From contig JAAYZO010000804.1 in the NCBI GenBank assembly GCA_012514865.1, forward strand, positions 1 to 8,396: 8,396 nucleotides of DNA, read 5' to 3'. Shown here one piece after another: positions 6,873 through 8,396 of the stretch (positions are counted from its first letter, which is position 1; every line of letters begins with the position of its first letter). A program made the translations under genes and the position numbers. The notes beneath the pieces were generated by a model. The model saw only the letters and a list, made by a program, of their open reading frames with translations, did no database searches and was not told the origin of the DNA. The DNA comes from Lentisphaerota bacterium (GTDB lineage Bacteria > Verrucomicrobiota > Lentisphaeria > Oligosphaerales > JAFGRS01).

Positions 6873-6960
6873 TGCCGCCGGATCAGTCCTGCGGATTGGC
6901 GTTTGCGAAGCGGATTGCTGAGGAAACCCTCTAATGCCCATGCGGAGGACTGACCCGCCG
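6873..6960. repeat. R repeat, copy 1 (88 bp, palindrome-ended)
   Basis: First of three colinear 88-bp copies without indels. It differs from copy 3 at 5 positions and from copy 2 at about 9. The arms 6879-6895 and 6941-6957 pair at 14 of 17 positions around a 45-nt loop. The 39-nt core 6895-6933 is identical in all copies. The core ends in a GAGGA followed by TAATG, so a start codon lies in the repeat. It directly follows the antitoxin gene. Confidence 0.85.
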
Positions 6961-7383
6961 CTTCCTGATGCGACTACCAGTATGAGTACTTCAAGAAGCA
7001 CCACCTGCGCTGGTAGAAGATGCTCCTGCTACGCGCGCGCAGCGGGTATTGCGTCGTGGCCGGTCTCGTACGTCCTCATGGCCATGCTCGCCGCGCGAGC
7101 AGACGGACTGGCGCTGGTCGGTGATCGCATCATCACGTTTCCCTACCCTCAGCGGCACATCCTCTTCATGGGGCTGTTCATGGCGCTTCCCCTGTTCCGC
7201 CTGCTGTGGGGCCTGACACTGGTGCCTGCGCTCCTCTGTTGCTTCGTCAAGTGGGCCTGGGCCACCGCACTGTCCGTTGGGATTGCCGCGCTTCATTGCG
7301 CCTGCTGTATCCTATTCTACCTGTGGTTCTTGGAGTGCGGTTACCGCTATCTGCTTGCTCTGGTATCAGGGACTCCCCCGTGA
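6934..7383 (+). CDS. Small membrane protein of unknown function, start uncertain
   Basis: The open frame encodes up to 149 residues and I do not recognise a family. From residue 39 onward it is strongly hydrophobic, with probable membrane segments at about 40-55, 76-104 and 108-132, separated by short loops containing Arg, Asp or Lys; six cysteines lie at 102-135 (CC, CACC and others). The listed ATG lies inside R copy 1, with GAGGA at 6920-6924 upstream. Residues 1-35 are low-complexity (MPMRRTDPPLPDATT...) and look repeat-derived, so the original start may be elsewhere; in-frame ATGs exist at 6982 and 7078, without clear ribosome binding sites. The natural N-terminus may have been lost when R arrived. 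The gene sits between R copies 1 and 2 on the same strand as its neighbours. Confidence 0.5.
   Translation: MPMRRTDPPLPDATTSMSTSRSTTCAGRRCSCYARAAGIASWPVSYVLMAMLAARADGLALVGDRIITFPYPQRHILFMGLFMALPLFRLLWGLTLVPALLCCFVKWAWATALSVGIAALHCACCILFYLWFLECGYRYLLALVSGTPP
6969..7016 (+). pseudogene. Possible orphan 3' end of a lost gene
   Basis: In a different frame from the membrane protein, this short stretch reads CDYQYEYFKKHHLRW and stops at TAG (7014-7016). Most codons end in G or C and the peptide is rich in aromatic and charged residues, like the C-terminus of a real protein and unlike its surroundings. It starts nine bases after R copy 1, as though the rest of the gene was removed at the repeat boundary. 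It is only 15 codons, so chance is a serious alternative. Confidence 0.25.
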
Positions 7384-7400
7384 ATGAAGCGAGCGCGAGA
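7382..7400. repeat. GAGCGCGAGA boundary motif, copy 1 (partial)
   Basis: GAATGAAGCGAGCGCGAGA matches 17 of 19 bases of the copy at 7821-7839, then diverges. It overlaps the stop of the first membrane gene. AAGCGA (7387-7392) and TCGCTT (7401-7406) also form a small inverted repeat here that could act as a weak terminator. Confidence 0.5.
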
Positions 7401-7415
7401 TCGCTTGTCGCCGCG

Positions 7416-7503
7416 TGCCGCCGAGTCAGTCCTACGCATTGGCGTTTGCGAAGCGGATTGCTGAGGAAACCCTCTACTGCCTATGCGTAGGACCGACCCG
7501 CCC
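7416..7503. repeat. R repeat, copy 2 (88 bp, palindrome-ended)
   Basis: Colinear with copies 1 and 3, with 6 differences from copy 3. It has the best-paired arms: 7422-7438 against 7484-7500 match at 15 of 17 positions, and both mismatches are A-C on this strand, which would be G-U pairs in RNA from the opposite strand. The conserved core is 7438-7476. The TAATG of the other copies is changed to TACTG here. Homology with copy 1 continues a few bases further (CTTCCT). Confidence 0.85.
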
Positions 7504-7533
7504 CTTCCTTGCACGCAGATGGAGGTGACGCTG

Positions 7534-7860
7534 ATGGCTCTGCATGATCGGCCAGTCGAATGGGCGGAGAATCTCGCCAGTTCTAAGGCAAGAGTCTGGT
7601 GCTACACAGGCGTTCATGCCTTCTTTCTGATCCTCGCCGTCGTGCTCATGCATGCCGTTGATACAGCGCTCGTCGATGGTCTTTCCCCCAGGGACAGGGC
7701 CGTCATGGTAATGGGGGTCTGCTTCCTCCCAGTGACTTTGGCTGGACTTGTGTTCCCATCCATGTATATATGGTGTATCCACTTGCTTATCAGAGAACTA
7801 AGAGGGCGGGACCGAACGCAGAATGAACTGAGCGCGAGAACTGGACCCCCTCGGCCGTAA
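7534..7860 (+). CDS. Two-segment small membrane protein with IS-derived C-terminus
   Basis: A 108-residue protein of no family I recognise. The start at 7534 is chosen because GGAGGTGA at 7521-7528 is a near-perfect ribosome binding site five bases upstream; the frame is open to 7483 inside R copy 2, but that N-terminus would be repeat sequence. Two hydrophobic segments are clear: about 22-44 (VWCYTGVHAFFLILAVVLMH) and about 57-87 (VMVMGVCFLPVTLAGLVFP and on to WCIHLLI), joined by a polar loop (VDGLSPRDR). The last 12 residues, NELSARTGPPRP, are encoded by a copy of the IS-end-like sequence found at the window's right side, so the native C-terminus appears to have been replaced. The gene lies between R copies 2 and 3. 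Confidence 0.6.
   Translation: MALHDRPVEWAENLASSKARVWCYTGVHAFFLILAVVLMHAVDTALVDGLSPRDRAVMVMGVCFLPVTLAGLVFPSMYIWCIHLLIRELRGRDRTQNELSARTGPPRP
7821..7850. repeat. Detached IS-end-like sequence (boundary motif copy 2)
   Basis: TGAACTGAGCGCGAGAACTGGACC (7824 onward) is nearly identical to the presumed left end of the IS3-like element at 8270. The orientation is the same, but no transposase gene follows. It is probably a remnant of an IS insertion, or the shared edge of a larger module. It forms the 3' end of the second membrane-protein gene. Confidence 0.6.
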
Positions 7861-7887
7861 CGGCACTTCACCGGCTGGCGGCGACGG

Positions 7888-7947
7888 TTGCCGGCTCCGC
7901 ATCCCCGCCGCCGGCGGCGGGGGCACCCTTGCTCGCAGAGCCGGCAG
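7888..7947. other. Nested palindromic structure
   Basis: CCCCGCCGCC-GGCGGCGGGG (7903-7922) is a perfect 20-bp palindrome. It is enclosed by a second stem, GCCGGCTC (7890-7897) with GAGCCGGC (7938-7945), extended by one T-A and one T-G pair. The structure starts 28 nt after the membrane-protein stop. It could act as a terminator for either strand, but it has no T-run. Confidence 0.55.
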
Positions 7948-8152
7948 GATCTACACCGCCAGGGGGTGCCGCTGCGCAGCACCGACGTCTTCCTGGCTCA
8001 GGGTGTTGCGTTGCCGTCCGAGCACCTGTACCGTCAGAGAAGCGGGGGGTTGCGGTCCGCAGAGAGGGGAGAGGACTGCGGGCTCATGGGGCGACAGAGG
8101 GTGAACGGCCGGGGGAAGTCGGGTGGCGTTCGGCTCGCCATGGAAGAGTGTG
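7948..8152. other. Non-coding stretch between the palindrome and R copy 3
   Basis: A frame is open across this stretch into R copy 3, but its translation is low-complexity and Arg/Gly-rich, without recognisable motifs or a ribosome binding site. No RNA gene or promoter stands out. It may be degraded IS or gene sequence, given the detached IS end just upstream. Confidence 0.4.
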
Positions 8153-8240
8153 TGCCGCCGGGTCAGTCCTGCGGATTGGCGTTTGCGAAGCGGATTGCTG
8201 AGGAAACCCTCTAATGACTATGCGTAGGACCGACCCGCCG
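8153..8240. repeat. R repeat, copy 3 (88 bp, palindrome-ended)
   Basis: Colinear with copies 1 and 2. The arms 8159-8175 and 8221-8237 pair at 14 of 17 positions, plus one G-T. The conserved core is 8175-8213, followed by TAATG as in copy 1. The frame from its start codon runs 27-29 codons and ends inside the IS end, so no gene follows this copy. Confidence 0.85.
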
Positions 8241-8269
8241 CGTCTAGCCTTACCCACACGGAAGCCGGA

Positions 8270-8396
8270 TGAACTGAGCGCGAAAACTGGACCACCCCGT
8301 TAGGTGGATCGGGCATCTTGAAAACCCCGTGTGGCGCCTGCCTGGTATAGGAGCCGGCCAGGGCCCAAGCAAGGAGGTCGCAAGATGTCCCGCACT
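8270..8396 (+). mobile_element. Left end of an IS3-like insertion sequence, cut by the window edge
   Basis: The sequence from TGAACTGAGCGCGAAAACTGG onward resembles the terminal inverted repeat of IS3-family elements (TGAACTG...AACTGGACC style, from memory). A small hairpin, CCACC/GGTGG (8292-8307), follows. The element then has a leader with a possible extended -10 (TGGTATAGG, 8343-8351), a perfect ribosome binding site and a start codon. The right end and transposase body lie outside the window, so family assignment rests on the end and layout only. Confidence 0.55.
8385..8396 (+). CDS. First codons of a probable IS3-family OrfA transposase (partial)
   Basis: Only four codons (MSRT) are in the window. 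AAGGAGGT at 8371-8378 is a perfect Shine-Dalgarno sequence six bases before ATG 8385. The position, about 115 nt inside an IS3-like terminal repeat, is where the first transposase subunit (a helix-turn-helix protein) begins in that family, and MSR-type starts are common there. The gene must continue past the right edge. Confidence 0.5.

Noticed and set aside
7888..8214. 108-codon open frame ending in R copy 3
   Set aside because: Arg/Gly-rich low-complexity translation that crosses the nested palindrome and lacks a ribosome binding site; its end lies in the repeat.
6873..8240. Integron attC sites
   Set aside because: Length and palindromic arms fit, but no GTTRRRY/RYYYAAC core pair is present at the ends, the loop is conserved rather than variable, and no integrase is visible.
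6873..8240. CRISPR array
   Set aside because: Repeats are 88 bp, only three, with spacings of several hundred bases that contain genes; no cas genes are seen.

Overview
The window comes from a GC-rich bacterial genome. Its first 5.6 kb holds secreted proteins with HEAT-like, LamG and galactose-binding-like domains. The flanking non-coding DNA is packed with short GC-rich hairpins such as CACCCTGAAGGGGTG and CGCAGGCT-GGA-AGTCTGCG. This style is familiar from Planctomycetota, other PVC bacteria and Armatimonadota; the assignment is an inference from style, since no phylogenetic marker gene is present.

Region 1 (1-235) is intergenic. It has a direct pair of CACCC/GGGTG hairpins around a 10-bp inverted repeat, a possible terminator and a weak promoter. 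Region 2 (236-5626) is a probable three-gene operon on the + strand: a secreted HEAT-repeat protein with a C-terminal sugar-binding-like beta-sandwich; a 1086-residue exported LamG / glycoside-hydrolase-like protein with a beta-galactosidase-type trimerisation domain; and a cytoplasmic zinc-dependent deacylase of the succinylglutamate desuccinylase/aspartoacylase family. The first two genes are 15 nt apart and the third follows after 78 nt. Together they suggest binding and cleavage of a glycan outside the cytoplasm, followed by deacylation of a small product inside, but no substrate can be named.

Region 3 (5627-6115) has no gene. It carries a hairpin after the deacylase, a short tandem CGCAGAGG-type repeat and a cluster of three hairpins.

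Region 4 (about 6116 to the end) is an accessory region, visibly less GC-rich. It contains a HigB/HigA-type toxin-antitoxin pair with a strong, apparently leaderless promoter, two small membrane-protein genes, and three colinear 88-bp copies of a palindrome-ended repeat (called R here) at 6873, 7416 and 8153. A lone 12-nt copy of one R arm precedes the toxin-antitoxin pair, so genes alternate with R sequences as in a cassette array, although the repeats lack integron attC core sites. A second recurring motif (GAATGAA-NN-GAGCGCGAGA type) follows each membrane gene and recurs at the edge of an IS3-like element whose first transposase codons end the window. One of these IS-end-like copies supplies the last 12 codons of a membrane protein gene.
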